Part shown: one piece after another, positions 7,414-14,091 of the stretch
How the letters are laid out: every line of letters begins with the position of its first letter
Numbering within the stretch: the first letter of the stretch is position 1
Source: Lachnospiraceae bacterium
Lineage (GTDB): Bacteria > Bacillota_A > Clostridia > Lachnospirales > Lachnospiraceae
Direction: 5' to 3'
Assembly (NCBI GenBank): GCA_017540915.1
Contig: JAFYAD010000291.1
Location: 1-15,122, forward strand
DNA: 15,122 nt
Position numbers and translations under genes: made by a program
The notes under the pieces: generated by a model
Seen by the model: only the letters and a program-made list of their open reading frames with translations
Database searches by the model: none
What the model was told of the DNA's origin: nothing

Positions 7414-8166
7414 TCAGGCATTGATCACATCCGACATGTCATACATGCCCGGGGCTTTGTCCGCAAGGAATTTAGCCGCCGAGATCGCGCCTTTTGCAAA
7501 TACCGCACGGCTCGCTGCATGATGTGAGATTGTAACGACTTCATCCGTGCCCGCAAAGATCACATCATGTTCACCTACAATGGTGCCTCCTCTGACTGAG
7601 GAAATACCCATTTCCTTACGCTCTCTGGCAGCTCTTCTGTCGGAGCGGTCAAAGACATACTCGTACTTTCCCTCTGCATTCATGGCGTCAGCCAGAGCCA
7701 GCGCTGTACCCGAGGGCGCGTCCAGTTTTTTGTTGTGGTGTTTTTCCACGATCTCAATATCAAATCCGGCCTCTGACAAGATCTTCTCTGCTCTCTTCAG
7801 AAGATCCATCATCATATTGATGCCCAGTGACATATTGGCGGATTTCAGGATCGCAACCTGAGCGGCTGTCTCCGTAACCTTTTTGTTCTGTTCTTCGGAC
7901 AGGCCTGTAGAACACAGCACTACAGGGAGTTTGCGCTCAACTGCATAATCCAGAAGATCGTCCACTGCCGCGGCATTCGAAAAATCAATGATGACATCCG
8001 CATCCACATCGCAAGCGCTTATCTTCTCAAAGACAGGGTATTTATTCTCCCTGCCCAGGAACTTGTCAACTCCTGCCACTATCTCAACCGTCTCGTCCTC
8101 AGCTGCGATGTCGGTTATCATCTGTCCCATACGGCCGTTGCAGCCGTGCATTATGATCTTAACCAT
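7414..8166 (-). CDS. dapB: 4-hydroxy-tetrahydrodipicolinate reductase
   Basis: A 250-residue enzyme that reduces the DapA product to tetrahydrodipicolinate with NAD(P)H, on the way to meso-diaminopimelate and lysine. The dinucleotide-binding GCNGRMG (8-14) opens the protein. The DapB signature EKHHNKKLDAPSGTA (141-155) contains the catalytic His143 and Lys147 (equivalent to E. coli H159/K163) and the substrate-binding PSGT loop. GINMMMDLL (115-123) and RGGTIVGEH (192-200) are also typical. Length is slightly short, as in other Firmicutes. The ATG at 8164-8166 has AGAGGTAG upstream. It lies 63 nt after dapA, with a hairpin in the gap, and is in the same operon. Confidence 0.97.
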   Translation of the reverse strand: MVKIIMHGCNGRMGQMITDIAAEDETVEIVAGVDKFLGRENKYPVFEKISACDVDADVIIDFSNAAAVDDLLDYAVERKLPVVLCSTGLSEEQNKKVTETAAQVAILKSANMSLGINMMMDLLKRAEKILSEAGFDIEIVEKHHNKKLDAPSGTALALADAMNAEGKYEYVFDRSDRRAARERKEMGISSVRGGTIVGEHDVIFAGTDEVVTISHHAASRAVFAKGAISAAKFLADKAPGMYDMSDVINA

Positions 8167-8202
8167 GATCTACCTCTGTATATTATGATGTATGGTTCAA
8201 AA

Positions 8203-8228
8203 GTGATATCCCGGTTACCTGATATCAC
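8203..8228 (-). other. Hairpin between dapA and dapB
   Basis: A perfect 8-bp inverted repeat, GTGATATC (8203-8210) and GATATCAC (8221-8228), with a 10-nt loop. It starts 1 nt after the dapA stop codon. On the minus strand it is followed by only four T residues, so it may be a weak attenuator, a processing or mRNA-stability element, or chance. The stem is AT-rich. Confidence 0.5.
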
Positions 8229-8229
8229 A

Positions 8230-9114
8230 TTATAATATTCCGTAAGCCTTCATAACCTCAGCAAGTTTTGCCTCTGCCTCCGGTGCCATTGCGCACAGAG
8301 GTGAGCGGAGCGGTCCCACATTTTTACCCATAAGGTTCAAAGCAGTCTTTACGGGGATCGGATTTACATCTGAGAAGAGTGCATCCACAAGGGCACGTCC
8401 TTTGATCTGTATCTGAGAAGCCTTTGCGAAGTCTCCTGCTGCCGCATATGCGCACATATCATGAACATCCCTCGGTGCGACATTCGACCATACTGAGATA
8501 ACACCCTTTGCCCCGATGGACATGAGCGGTACCACAATGCCGTCCTCTCCGGAATAGAGATCTATCTTTCCGTCGCACAGATCCATGACTTTCACTGCCT
8601 GTGCCACATTACCCGTAGCTTCCTTGATACCCACAATGTTTTCCTTTGTCCTTGCAAGCTCTGCCACAGTTTCCGGCAGAATATTGCAACCTGTACGGCT
8701 GGGCACGTTATACAGGATTATGGGCAGCTTTGTGCTGTCGGCGATGGCGCTGTAATGAGCCACCAATCCTCTCTGTGAAGCCTTATTATAGTAGGGCGAT
8801 ACCACAAGTGCAGCATCTGCTCCCGCAGCCTGTGCATCACCTGTAAGCTTTATGGCTGTCTCGGTGCAGTTTGATCCCGTACCTGCCACAACCGGTATTC
8901 TCTTCTTTACGATATCCACAGCAGCCTTTATAACCTCTGCATGCTCCTCCATTGAGAGGCATGAGCTCTCGCCCGTGGTGCCTGCTATGATGATCGCATC
9001 TGTCTTTTCTGCGATCTGTTCTTCGATAAGTTCCTCAAGTTTGTCGTAATTGACCGTCAGGTCTTCGTTCATGGGAGTGACGATCGCAACTCCGGCGCCT
9101 TCAAAAATTGCCAT
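8230..9114 (-). CDS. dapA: 4-hydroxy-tetrahydrodipicolinate synthase
   Basis: A 294-residue class I aldolase that condenses pyruvate with aspartate-4-semialdehyde, the committed step of the lysine/diaminopimelate branch. Visible: GTTGES (45-50) with catalytic Thr47, Tyr109 in SPYYNK, Tyr135 in LYNVPSRTG (Arg140 binds the substrate carboxylate), and the Schiff-base Lys164 in GIKEATG. The start at 9114 (MAIFEGAG) is chosen over an upstream in-frame ATG at 9162 because AAAGGTGG (9120-9127) precedes it at the right distance, the homologous N-terminus begins there, and the extra 16 codons fall across the leader hairpin. It is first gene of the leftward operon, with a strong promoter at 9188-9216 and divergent from murG. 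Confidence 0.97.
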   Translation of the reverse strand: MAIFEGAGVAIVTPMNEDLTVNYDKLEELIEEQIAEKTDAIIIAGTTGESSCLSMEEHAEVIKAAVDIVKKRIPVVAGTGSNCTETAIKLTGDAQAAGADAALVVSPYYNKASQRGLVAHYSAIADSTKLPIILYNVPSRTGCNILPETVAELARTKENIVGIKEATGNVAQAVKVMDLCDGKIDLYSGEDGIVVPLMSIGAKGVISVWSNVAPRDVHDMCAYAAAGDFAKASQIQIKGRALVDALFSDVNPIPVKTALNLMGKNVGPLRSPLCAMAPEAEAKLAEVMKAYGIL

Positions 9115-9119
9115 ATTGA

Positions 9120-9127
9120 CCACCTTT
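9120..9127 (-). promoter_or_regulatory. Ribosome binding site fixing the dapA start
   Basis: AAAGGTGG on the minus strand, 5 nt before the ATG at 9112-9114. It rules for the 294-residue rather than the 310-residue product. Confidence 0.8.
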
Positions 9128-9140
9128 CTTTGATACAACA

Positions 9141-9167
9141 GCCGGTTTGCCACGATCCGCAACCGGC
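9141..9167 (-). other. Hairpin in the dapA leader
   Basis: GCCGGTT (9141-9147) and AACCGGC (9161-9167) form a 7-bp GC-rich stem around a 13-nt loop, in a leader of about 67 nt. No T-run follows, so it is not a terminator. It could protect the 5' end or serve as a protein site. The leader is too short for a lysine riboswitch. Confidence 0.5.
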
Positions 9168-9187
9168 GAATTAGTCATTTGGGGTTT

Positions 9188-9216
9188 ACTATAACACAGA
9201 TGTTTCCTTTTTGCAA
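9188..9216 (-). promoter_or_regulatory. Sigma-A promoter of the dapA operon
   Basis: Minus strand: TTGCAA (9211-9216), 17-nt spacer, TATAGT (9188-9193), predicted start near 9181. A/T-rich tracts (9220-9243) upstream of the -35 resemble an UP element. Confidence 0.8.
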
Positions 9217-9249
9217 TTATCAGGTTTAAAAAATTCATTTTTCCCAAAC

Positions 9250-9278
9250 TTGACAGACCGGCTTATAAAAAGTATAGT
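9250..9278 (+). promoter_or_regulatory. Sigma-A promoter of murG
   Basis: Perfect TTGACA (9250-9255), 17-nt spacer, TATAGT (9273-9278), predicted start near 9285. It shares its upstream A/T-rich region with the divergent dapA promoter. Confidence 0.9.
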
Positions 9279-9282
9279 ATAT

Positions 9283-9346
9283 CGGATTCCGAATAGTCCG
9301 GTATGGATTAATACCGAACAGGAATCCGGTGGTATCTGCAGATACC
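9283..9346 (+). promoter_or_regulatory. Structured murG leader: nested hairpin plus 16-bp palindrome
   Basis: An outer stem CGGATTCC (9283-9290) / GGAATCCG (9321-9328) encloses a hairpin CGGTAT (9299-9304), loop GGATTA, ATACCG (9311-9316). Right after it is the perfect palindrome GGTATC TGCA GATACC (9331-9346). The two hairpins share GGTAT and ATACC, so their arms could exchange partners. The element spans from the transcription start to 16 nt before the GGAGG (9363-9367) of murG. It could be an RNA switch, a 5' stabiliser or, as DNA, an operator for a dimeric repressor. It matches no riboswitch class I recognise. Confidence 0.6.
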
Positions 9347-9374
9347 CCTCAGTACTGATTTCGGAGGATCTCTG

Positions 9375-10439
9375 ATGAAAAAGATAGTGTTGACCGGCGG
9401 AGGCACCGCAGGTCATGTTACACCAAATATAGCGCTGCTGCCTGCCTTAAAGGAAGCCGGTTATGAGGTTGAATATATCGGTTCCTACAACGGTATGGAG
9501 AAAGGGCTCATAGAGGCCTGCGGCATACATTACACAGGCATTGATTCGGGAAAGCTCAGAAGATATTTTGATCTCAAGAATTTCTCGGACCCCTTCAGGG
9601 TGATACACGGCTACTTCCAGTCACTTAAGCTCCTGCGCAAGATAAAGCCGGACGTAGTATTCTCGAAGGGCGGCTTCGTGTCCGTACCCGTAGTATTGGC
9701 AGCAAAGACCAAACGGATCCCCGCCATCATACACGAGTCCGACCTCACTCCGGGACTTGCCAATAAGATCGCCATGAAGGGCGCCACCAAAGTCTGCTGC
9801 AACTTCCCGGAGACGGAGAAATATCTCCCTGCCGGCAAAGCGGTAGTGACAGGCTCTCCCATCAGGGCGGAGCTTTTGAACGGAGATGCAGAGAAAGGAC
9901 GCAGGATCTGTGGTTTTTCCCAGGGCAAACCGGTGCTGTTCATAATAGGCGGAAGCCTCGGTTCCAAGGTCATCAACGCCGTGGTAAGGGAATCTCTCTC
10001 AGAGCTTCTGACCAAATATCAGGTTGTACACATGTGCGGAAAGGGAAACATCGACCACTCCCTTGACCCCACGAAAAATTACAAGCAATTCGAGTTCATC
10101 GGACCTGAGCTTGCAGACATCTACGCCGCAGCAGACATAGTAATATCCCGTGCCGGTGCCAATGTCATATGCGAACTCTTAGCCCTCAGAAAGCCCAACC
10201 TCCTGATACCCTTATCTGCAGCAGCAAGCCGCGGCGACCAGATATTGAACGCCGCCTCCTTTGAAAAGCAGGGATTTTCCATGGTATTAAAAGAGGAAGC
10301 ATTATCGGTCACAAGCCTGATAGAATCCTTGAAAGAGCTCTCAGCAAATTCCGACCGGTTCATCGAAAATATGAAAAATGCCGGCATCGGCAATGCGGTG
10401 GATACCATCGTAGCGCTGCTGAATGAAATATCAAAATAG
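9375..10439 (+). CDS. murG: UDP-GlcNAc:lipid I N-acetylglucosaminyltransferase, clostridial-type MurG
   Basis: A 354-residue GT-B (family GT28) enzyme that adds GlcNAc to lipid I, making lipid II at the inner face of the membrane. The opening LTGGGTAGHVTPN (6-18) carries the acceptor-side glycine loop and His14. IIHESDLTPGLANKI (118-132) stands where many MurG have HEQN. IIGGSLGSKVIN (190-201), SRAGAN (258-263) with Glu267 nearby, and RGDQILNA (286-293) form the UDP-GlcNAc site. No transmembrane segment is present; membrane association is peripheral. The ATG has GGAGG 7 nt upstream. It is monocistronic here, outside any division-cell-wall cluster, with its own promoter, structured leader and terminator. 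If the genome has a second murG, this could be the accessory copy; the sequence alone cannot tell. Confidence 0.92.
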   Translation: MKKIVLTGGGTAGHVTPNIALLPALKEAGYEVEYIGSYNGMEKGLIEACGIHYTGIDSGKLRRYFDLKNFSDPFRVIHGYFQSLKLLRKIKPDVVFSKGGFVSVPVVLAAKTKRIPAIIHESDLTPGLANKIAMKGATKVCCNFPETEKYLPAGKAVVTGSPIRAELLNGDAEKGRRICGFSQGKPVLFIIGGSLGSKVINAVVRESLSELLTKYQVVHMCGKGNIDHSLDPTKNYKQFEFIGPELADIYAAADIVISRAGANVICELLALRKPNLLIPLSAAASRGDQILNAASFEKQGFSMVLKEEALSVTSLIESLKELSANSDRFIENMKNAGIGNAVDTIVALLNEISK

Positions 10440-10455
10440 TTCTTTTGTCACATAG

Positions 10456-10490
10456 AAAACAGCTCCCCTTTCCGGGAGCTGTTTTTATTA
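10456..10490. terminator. Bidirectional rho-independent terminator between murG and the amidase gene
   Basis: A 12-bp stem AAAACAGCTCCC (10456-10467) / GGGAGCTGTTTT (10474-10485) with a 6-nt loop lies in the 61-nt gap between two convergent genes. The plus strand ends in a T5 run then ATT; the minus strand reads through four T residues of the stem. It is stronger rightward (for murG) but usable by both. Confidence 0.92.
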
Positions 10491-10500
10491 CTATCCGTTT

Positions 10501-11694
10501 TTATTTTCCAAAAAATGTTTCTACTCCTGCCACGATCCCGTCCGCTATCTTTTCATGGGCGAAAGCAGAGTGATCGCTGGCTTTATCACCGACCTCCAGA
10601 TCCACTGACGGAACCGTTGAATATGATGTCTGCGTAAGGTCTATGCCCATGGATCCCGAGCCGTATATCTTAACTCCGGCGCCCTTTAATCCATCCACCA
10701 GGCTCTTGCCCAGCTTTTCGTGATCCTTGTAGTGCGAAGACACCGGATACATTGCCCGATACGAAGAAACATCCGGCACACTGATGTAAAACGCACCCTT
10801 GTCCGATGTTGTGCTGTCATAATGAAGCGCTATATGGCAGTCAGCCAGGTTGTTGGCCAGCACGGTACGGGCAATATTATCAAGCTGCACGTCATCCGTC
10901 TGCCTGATCATCAGGACGTTGTATCCTTTTTCCAGCAGCTTGTCTTTTACGGTCAGTGCAAGCTTTAAGTTTACGGATGCCTCAGATGAACCGTCATTTA
11001 AGGTTGTTCCTGCCGACACTGCCGTCGCATAGGTTGATCCGGATGCGGTGGTACCTCCCGTCACCTTTGCCGAACCGTCCGGATGACACAGGGTGCTGGC
11101 GGACTCTCCGCCTTTTGTGCCGTGTCCCGCATTTACGCAGACAGTCTTTTTCTTCCTGCCAGGTCCTACCGCGTAGTAGATCGTGGCAAAACCGCTGTTG
11201 ATCTTTGAATTTCCCGCAAACTCGTATGAGCTGTCAACGCCTGCGATACACAGTTTTCCGCTCCATTTTGAATATATCTTTTTGCCGTCCGGTCCGAGTC
11301 TGTAACTGCGTATCTTATAATAAATGCTGCCCTTTTCCGTAACATTTGTGATGGTGGTGGACAGCTTGTCACCGTATCTTATGGGGCGGTTCTTGAACTC
11401 CGAAAACTTTTTGTCGGAAGACATACGAATCTGATATCCCTCCGCTCCCGGGACGGCATTCCATTTTAATACCACGGTACTGCCGCTTCTGAGTCCGTAA
11501 TTGAACTGTGTTTTCGGGATATCGCTGCTTGTGGCGGCGTTAACCGTCAACGACCCGAACACAAGACCCAATACCATACACAGGCAGAGTGCATACACTG
11601 TGATCCTGAAATGATAAGCCATGCCCTTTCTTTCGCCCTCGGCTGAACAACGAAACCATCCTGAATTTCGGTTTCTTCTCAAATAAAGCTTCAT
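10501..11694 (-). CDS. Secreted N-acetylmuramoyl-L-alanine amidase with FN3-like domain
   Basis: A 397-residue zinc amidase (Amidase_3 family) predicted to cut the amide bond between MurNAc and the stem peptide outside the cell. A signal peptide has its hydrophobic core at about 32-49 and a likely cleavage after VNA (53). A fibronectin-type-III-like domain follows (about 61-150, with VVLKWNAVPGAEGYQIR). The catalytic domain runs from about 183: zinc ligands His191 (NAGHG), Glu238 (SSEAS) and His291 (ALHYDS), catalytic Glu367 (DLEVGD). A Ser/Thr/Gly-rich insertion (about 196-236) separates the first two ligands. The ATG at 11694 has GAGG 8 nt upstream overlapping the stop of the previous gene, but an in-frame ATG at 11622 (residue 25) would give a more usual signal peptide. 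It is the last gene of the leftward glycan cluster, ending at a shared terminator. Confidence 0.92.
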   Translation of the reverse strand: MKLYLRRNRNSGWFRCSAEGERKGMAYHFRITVYALCLCMVLGLVFGSLTVNAATSSDIPKTQFNYGLRSGSTVVLKWNAVPGAEGYQIRMSSDKKFSEFKNRPIRYGDKLSTTITNVTEKGSIYYKIRSYRLGPDGKKIYSKWSGKLCIAGVDSSYEFAGNSKINSGFATIYYAVGPGRKKKTVCVNAGHGTKGGESASTLCHPDGSAKVTGGTTASGSTYATAVSAGTTLNDGSSEASVNLKLALTVKDKLLEKGYNVLMIRQTDDVQLDNIARTVLANNLADCHIALHYDSTTSDKGAFYISVPDVSSYRAMYPVSSHYKDHEKLGKSLVDGLKGAGVKIYGSGSMGIDLTQTSYSTVPSVDLEVGDKASDHSAFAHEKIADGIVAGVETFFGK

Positions 11695-11704
11695 TTTCCT
11701 AACC

Positions 11705-13477
11705 TCATGTAAACAGCTTTACCAGCTCAACCCATATGCACTCAAAAAGATAAAGCCTTGAAAAACCGTTTTTCCTGTAAATATGATATCTTTCCCTGCC
11801 ACGCTTAAAAGAGCTTTTTATACTCTTCTGGTTGCTGATTCCGCCATATCTGAAATTAGCCAGAACCTCATTCAGGATCACTATTCTGCATCCGTCATTT
11901 CTGATACGCAGCACCAGATCCCAGTCATCATGTATCGATTCCTGCCTGTATCTGTACCTGTCATAGATATCCCTTGTGATAAAGGTGGTTGGATGATTCC
12001 AATCCCTTGACACAACGGGGTTTTTGAGTGCTGAATGTTTGATCATCATCTCAGTGAAAAGACCGTTTTTCTGTTCTCTCAGGATACGAAGATCTGCGTA
12101 AAACATATCAAAATGTGTTTCCCTGAAGGTGTCCACCATGCGCTCCACGGCATTTACCTCGTACCAGTCATCGGAATTGATGATGCCTACCAGATCTCCA
12201 TTTGACCTGTCAATGCCTTTATTCATGGCATCATATATTCCATTGTCCGGCTCGGATATAATACGGTACTTAATCCCTGCCTGCTCAAACCTGTCCTTAT
12301 AACTCTCCGCGATCTTAACGGTATCATCGGTTGAAACACCGTCAATTATCAGATACTCTATGTTTTTATATGTCTGATTCAATACCGACTCTATGGTTGT
12401 GGAAAGCGTTCTCCCACTGTTTTTGGTCACTGTTATGATGCTGACCAGCGGATTCATCAGAGCTTCCCTGTCTGTGCCTATATATCTTATACGACTGTCG
12501 TCTTTTTTTTCAGTCTTCCAAATAGTGCGTGAAAAAGGATACAGCTGGTAACAACCGTCATATATGTTCGACAACTCCAGTGTATATGCATAGTCTCCGA
12601 ACACTTTCTCTGTATACGCCAGAAGTTTCGACTGTAATCTGCCGCCCTCACTTTTTTTCTTAAGCCTGTTGTATACCGACACTATCATATCTGATGCTCC
12701 GGGCACGCAATACAACGGTTTTCCGTGGGCGTGGGATATGAGCTTTACCATATCGCCCGTGTTCACCGGCATCCTATTCTGCGGGCAAAAAATACCGGCA
12801 TCTTTTCTCTCTATGATCTGTCTTATGAGTTCACAGAGATGCTCGATATATATCATGCTACGGAAGTTTTTGGTAGCCGGAAAAACAGGTGTTTTCTCCG
12901 CAAACCTTGCCAGCGAAGGGTAATTGCCCTTGCTGCCCGGTCCGTAGACCATAGGTGATCTGATGAGGGCAAGTTTCATGGCACCGTCTGTCTTGAATGC
13001 CGCTCCGGCCCTTGCGTCATCAAAATGTTCATCACCGATCAGTTTTCGCAGCGCTGTCTCAGCGTTGAGTTTGCTGCGCCCGTAAAAGTTTTCCGGCTCC
13101 GGAACAGTGGACGCATCAATGGAATGCATATTGATACCGGTAACTCCGTAGACTATCATGCTGCTCATATATATAAACTGCGACACTCCGGCTCTTGCTG
13201 CGCATTCCGCCGTCTCCAGCGCAAGATCGCAATTTACCCTGTTATACTCTGCCTCCGCAGACGAATCCGTGGGGTCTACATCGACATGAGCGATACCGGT
13301 CACATCCACCACAACATCTATCCCGGAAAAATCGTATGTTTTCCAGGAATCATCTCTTTGGCTTATAAAATCCACATTATATCCGGATCTCCAGTTGGAA
13401 AGCCAGCCTGCGAGAGCTGTGCCCACATAGCTGTGGCGGGCGGTTATCAGAACATTGATCTTTGATCTACCTTCCAC
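11705..13477 (-). CDS. NAD-dependent epimerase/dehydratase - family 2 glycosyltransferase fusion
   Basis: A 590-residue protein in two parts. Residues 7-325 are an extended short-chain dehydrogenase: nucleotide-binding ITARHSYVG (11-19, with Ala where the first glycine of TGxxSYIG is usual), MSSMIVYG (104-111), Tyr132/Lys136 in YGRSK, and LIRSPMVYGPGSKGN (171-185). Residues 341-590 are a GT2 domain: NPLVSIITVTKNSGRTL (342-358), Asp379 in IIDGVSTDDT, the DxD-type NSDDW (434-438) and HDDWD (516-520). It starts at GTG with AAGGAGG (13483-13489) 5 nt before it, overlapping the sugar transferase gene by 11 nt. The parts meet at an A8 tract (12503-12510). Residue Met341 has its own weak ribosome site, so two separate proteins are a real alternative. 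Role: making a nucleotide sugar and adding a sugar to the glycan begun by the upstream transferase (inference). Confidence 0.85.
   Translation of the reverse strand: MEGRSKINVLITARHSYVGTALAGWLSNWRSGYNVDFISQRDDSWKTYDFSGIDVVVDVTGIAHVDVDPTDSSAEAEYNRVNCDLALETAECAARAGVSQFIYMSSMIVYGVTGINMHSIDASTVPEPENFYGRSKLNAETALRKLIGDEHFDDARAGAAFKTDGAMKLALIRSPMVYGPGSKGNYPSLARFAEKTPVFPATKNFRSMIYIEHLCELIRQIIERKDAGIFCPQNRMPVNTGDMVKLISHAHGKPLYCVPGASDMIVSVYNRLKKKSEGGRLQSKLLAYTEKVFGDYAYTLELSNIYDGCYQLYPFSRTIWKTEKKDDSRIRYIGTDREALMNPLVSIITVTKNSGRTLSTTIESVLNQTYKNIEYLIIDGVSTDDTVKIAESYKDRFEQAGIKYRIISEPDNGIYDAMNKGIDRSNGDLVGIINSDDWYEVNAVERMVDTFRETHFDMFYADLRILREQKNGLFTEMMIKHSALKNPVVSRDWNHPTTFITRDIYDRYRYRQESIHDDWDLVLRIRNDGCRIVILNEVLANFRYGGISNQKSIKSSFKRGRERYHIYRKNGFSRLYLFECIWVELVKLFT
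12464..12469 (-). promoter_or_regulatory. Internal ribosome-site candidate before the GT2 domain
   Basis: AGGGAA on the minus strand, 6 nt before an in-frame ATG (12455-12457, Met341) that matches the usual first residues of free-standing GT2 proteins (MNPLVSIITV). Confidence 0.4.
12503..12510 (-). other. A8 homopolymer at the epimerase/GT2 junction
   Basis: Eight A residues on the minus strand, within the Glu-Lys-Lys codons 323-325. Removing one A shifts the frame to a TAA at 12487-12489, ending the epimerase five codons on and leaving 29 nt before the GT2 ATG. It is either a sequencing-indel site, a slippage site or a true in-frame linker. Confidence 0.8.
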
Positions 13478-14072
13478 CGGTACCTCCTTCCCTTACTCCG
13501 ATTCCTTTCATCACTGCTATGACGGAACCGAAAAGACACCGGATATCCATTACCGGTCCGAAATTCTTTGCATACATGCCATCTATCCTGGCTTTTTCGG
13601 ATATCTCCAGCTCATCCCTGCCGTTGATCTGGGCAAGTCCCGTAAGCCCCGGCGGTACACGGTTTGCACGGTATTTTGAGCGCTCTCTTATGAGATCATA
13701 CTGATTCCACAGAGCAGGCCTGGGACCCACAAAGCTCATGTCTCCCTTTATGATATTGATGATCTGCGGAAGTTCGTCCAAGCTGGTCCTGCGCAAAAAT
13801 GCTCCTATCCCGGTGATATACTCATCGGGATCTTTCAGCATGTGCGTAGGGACATCCCTGGGAGTGTAGGAATACATAGTACGAAACTTATAAATGTCAA
13901 AAAGCCTTCCCGCATATCCGACCCTCTTCTGGGTAAAAAACACGCTGCCCTTTGAGTCCAGCTTTATGGCTACGCAGATAGCCAGAAACAGCGGCCATAA
14001 CAGCAACACCGCCAGCACTGCCAGCAAACAGTCCGCGTATCTTTTGACCCTAAGATATTTTGATCTCTTCAT
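13467..14072 (-). CDS. Initiating sugar-phosphate transferase (bacterial sugar transferase family, PglC/WcaJ type)
   Basis: A 201-residue small-type phosphoglycosyl transferase that moves a sugar-1-phosphate from a UDP-sugar to undecaprenyl phosphate, starting a surface glycan. One N-terminal hydrophobic segment (about 12-37) is the reentrant membrane helix. Family motifs follow: FTQKRVGYAGRLFDIYKFRTM (46-66), then RRTSLDELPQ (94-103) with the catalytic Asp99-Glu100 pair, GDMSFVGPRP (110-119) and GLTGLAQINGR (142-152). The start at 14072 is chosen over frames at 14138 and 14078: the AAAGGGGGG ribosome site (14080-14088) is 7 nt from it but too close to the other ATG, and the upstream extension would run through that site. 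It follows the acyltransferase by 19 nt and overlaps the next gene by 11 nt. The sugar cannot be told from the sequence. Confidence 0.93.
   Translation of the reverse strand: MKRSKYLRVKRYADCLLAVLAVLLLWPLFLAICVAIKLDSKGSVFFTQKRVGYAGRLFDIYKFRTMYSYTPRDVPTHMLKDPDEYITGIGAFLRRTSLDELPQIINIIKGDMSFVGPRPALWNQYDLIRERSKYRANRVPPGLTGLAQINGRDELEISEKARIDGMYAKNFGPVMDIRCLFGSVIAVMKGIGVREGGTGGR
13483..13489 (-). promoter_or_regulatory. Ribosome binding site supporting a GTG start
   Basis: AAGGAGG on the minus strand, 5 nt before GTG at 13475-13477. It lies inside the 3' end of the sugar transferase gene and supports the unusual start of the epimerase/GT2 gene. Confidence 0.85.
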
Positions 14073-14079
14073 ATGCATT

Positions 14080-14088
14080 CCCCCCTTT
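14080..14088 (-). promoter_or_regulatory. Ribosome binding site fixing the sugar transferase start
   Basis: AAAGGGGGG on the minus strand, 7 nt from the ATG at 14070-14072. The six-G run is unusual for a ribosome site here; other genes have AGGAGG. Confidence 0.75.
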
Positions 14089-14091
14089 AAT

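Noticed and set aside
9115..9181. Lysine riboswitch ahead of dapA
   Set aside because: The leader is only about 67 nt, far shorter than the lysine riboswitch, and contains a single 7-bp hairpin.
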